DNA from: Enoplolaimus lenunculus
Taxonomy: Eukaryota; Nematoda; Enoplea; Enoplida; Thoracostomopsidae
Reading direction: 5' to 3'
Length of the DNA stretch: 64,000 bases
Assembly (NCBI GenBank): GCA_030248215.1
Contig: JASANG010003186.1
Span: 24,844 to 88,843, forward strand
In this document: positions 62,230-64,000 of the stretch, piece after piece
Position numbering within the stretch: position 1 is the stretch's first letter
Layout of the letters: the number at the start of each line of letters is the position of its first letter
The notes under the pieces: generated by a model
The model's input: the letters and a program-made list of their open reading frames with translations, nothing else
Database searches by the model: none
Told to the model about the DNA's origin: nothing
Program-made: the position numbers and the translations under genes

Positions 62230-63919
62230 ATGTATTTTCCCACCGAACAATATGGCGCACCAGGCGACCCGACACTGGAACAAAGGACATTACCCAGTGT
62301 ACCATTTGTAGACACTAGCGGTTTGCCGACTAATTCTCACGGTATTCAAGACTTACAGCGTTCAAATAATCAGATTTCGGAAACGTTTTTAAATTTTGCC
62401 TCTGGTTCAAATTACCATGCAGGATTCGACAGTCGAACGCAAGATTATGATGAGTTAAATGCACCGTTAAATTCAAGTTATGGTCATTTTTCAACGGGCA
62501 CACACAGAGATTTAAAGCGTGTAAGGCGAGAACTTTGCGACAAGGACGAGTTTCAACCAGTCCGGGTAAATTGTTGGAGTTCAGGGGCTGCTCTTGACTC
62601 GACCGGGGCAACTTATTGGAATAGAAACAACGAGCAACAACGCAATCTTGTTCATCGAAATAATCAGCAATACAGTTCTAGCTCGATTTCTGACCAAACG
62701 CATCAACCCTGTGAGTTTAGGGGGTCAACTGCTTTCAGGGGTACCGGTGCTACTCTGGCACCGAATTCGACCTTGGTTACCGCACCTATTGACCCTAAAC
62801 TAGTTACTGTTCTCTCTCAATCGTACTATTCATCGTATAGCTCTGGAACCCAGCCACAGGCTGACCAAGGAACCGCAACCGAGGAAAACTACTTGAACGG
62901 TCATCGTTATTGTCATTTGCCAGAACCAAATTTAGGCATGGTTCATACAACGTTCGCTTTGCCCGATTCCACTACCCCTCAACTTATTCCACCCATGTCA
63001 AACGCCGAATCGTACACCGCCTCTGAAAATCCAAATATCCAATCGTTCGCGATGTTTCCATCTTTCGGTGTTGGTCGTCGAAGTCGATATTTTCAACCGA
63101 AAATTCAAGCTAATTCGCGTAGCTATGTCATCGCAGGTAATCAGCAAAATGGCGGCGTTAATGAAGAAACAGGAGACAGTGATAGTGAAGACAACAACAG
63201 CAACTGCAATAACAACAACAGCCCAAACAGCAACACTGATCCAATGAACGGTGAACAACCAACAAAAAAGCGACAAATTCGACTTGAAGCTGCAGATTCG
63301 TCAAGCTCAACGCAAGCGATTGAAGATGATCAAATAGACCGACAACAGCAGCAGCAACCACAACCACAACAACAGTTGGTTGGCGACACAGCAACACAGG
63401 CATCGCGAGCAAAAGATTCGTCGGCGGAAACCTATCAGTGTCATCGCGACAAAATCACAGTTGGCGAACGTCAAAGAAACGGCGGCGAACATCAAAGCGG
63501 CGAACATCAAACGACAAAACAACGACACATGGCAAATATGCGCGAACGACGACGTATGAAATCGATCAACAAAGCGTTCGAAGTGTTACGCGCACGAATT
63601 CCAACGTTTCCATACGAGAAAAAACTGTCAAAAGTCGACACACTAAGAATGGCGATACGATATATTCAACATTTATCCGACATAATGGCAGAAATTGATG
63701 CAGCAGAAAGCGACGAGGACGACGACGACGACGAAGAAGAAGAAGAAAATGGCGACAACAATAGTAAAAGTCAAGTTGAGCTCAACGCAAATTCAACCAA
63801 ATCAAACGGCGGAAATCGAAAAAGAAAAAAGTCGGCGGCGAATACGGCGGCAAGAAGACTCGCAGCGGAACGCGCACGACGAAAGTTGGCACTGCAAAAA
63901 GTTGTGATTAACTGTGCAA
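62230..63919 (+). CDS. hlh-13: Ptf1a/Fer1/HLH-13-like bHLH transcription factor, large first coding exon
   Basis: Class II bHLH regulator expected to bind E-boxes as a dimer with an E/Daughterless protein. bHLH at about aa 430-486: basic region [16 protein letters not shown], helix 1 [11 protein letters not shown], loop [13 protein letters not shown], helix 2 [15 protein letters not shown]. The [11 protein letters not shown] loop is diagnostic of Ptf1a/Fer1 and excludes Twist, Hand and Atonal types. N-terminal 430 residues are low-complexity (Asn, Ser, Gln runs). After the domain come an acidic run (about aa 490-510), a Lys/Arg-rich stretch, and QKVVINC, which resembles the QKVIIC that follows the domain in vertebrate PTF1A. 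At 63920 there is a perfect donor GCAA|GTAAGT; unspliced, the frame would stop at 63981. I therefore read the gene as continuing past the window. Start is the first ATG of the frame. Symbol rests on family resemblance only. Confidence 0.88.
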
Positions 63920-64000
63920 GTAAGTGTGGATGTTGTCCAAAACTTGTGGATACTGACCGGTTGGAGAAACATTGCTTATAGTCGTCTATTGAACTTAATT

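Noticed and set aside
1-64000. LTR elements, retrovirus-like or Polinton-like elements, LINE or transposase genes
   Set aside because: No long terminal direct repeats and no polymerase, integrase, capsid, envelope or transposase domain could be recognised in any frame; all mobile DNA seen is short and non-coding.

Overview
The window is nematode nuclear DNA. Three independent signs agree: three genes of the transthyretin-like (TTL) family, which is a nematode expansion; orthologues of Dachshund and of the Ptf1a/Fer1-type bHLH factor with metazoan introns; and abundant copies of the nematode telomere hexamer TTAGGC inside dispersed repeats. Gene density is low (five genes in 64 kb) and introns reach 4 kb, so the genome is large and rich in repeats. 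The species cannot be named from the sequence.

Layout. 1-12971: intergenic DNA made of miniature inverted-repeat elements (MITEs), microsatellites and AT-rich sequence. 12972-32597 (+): a complete 12-exon dachshund gene (about 1213 aa); exon phases close throughout, and the first intron appears to be GC-AG. 32598-39398: dac 3' flank, more MITEs and a large 27-bp minisatellite. 39399-41293 (-), 44496-47029 (+) and 51009-53099 (+): three TTL genes, each with three exons and identical intron phases (1 then 0), encoding secreted proteins of 146, 146 and 140 aa. 53100-62229: intergenic, again packed with MITEs. 62230 to the right edge (+): a large first coding exon of a Ptf1a/Fer1/HLH-13-like bHLH factor that probably continues past the window.

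The most unusual content is not the genes. About 34 copies or fragments of a short non-autonomous element carry 20-30 bp terminal inverted repeats (GGCCCATGT...), and their core is an array of the nematode telomere repeat TTAGGC. Six copies have perfect 8-bp target-site duplications, so these are transposed units and not relics of chromosome ends. Around them lie at least ten other MITE families: a TA-flanked hairpin built from AACTCA/TGAGTT words (about 27 copies), an hAT-like CAGGG family, two TTAA-flanked families (one with a tRNA-Gly-like sequence inside), a near-perfect 163-bp palindrome family and others. Nesting gives a partial order of insertion. Several copies sit at functional edges of genes: on a TTL stop codon, just upstream of two TTL start codons, against a dac 3' splice site and just past the dac stop codon.

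How the genes relate: Dachshund and the bHLH factor are developmental transcription regulators. The TTL genes are a local cluster of paralogues with no evident functional link to them. No LTR element, retrovirus-like or other virus-like element, autonomous transposase gene, CRISPR array or convincing tRNA gene was recognised.
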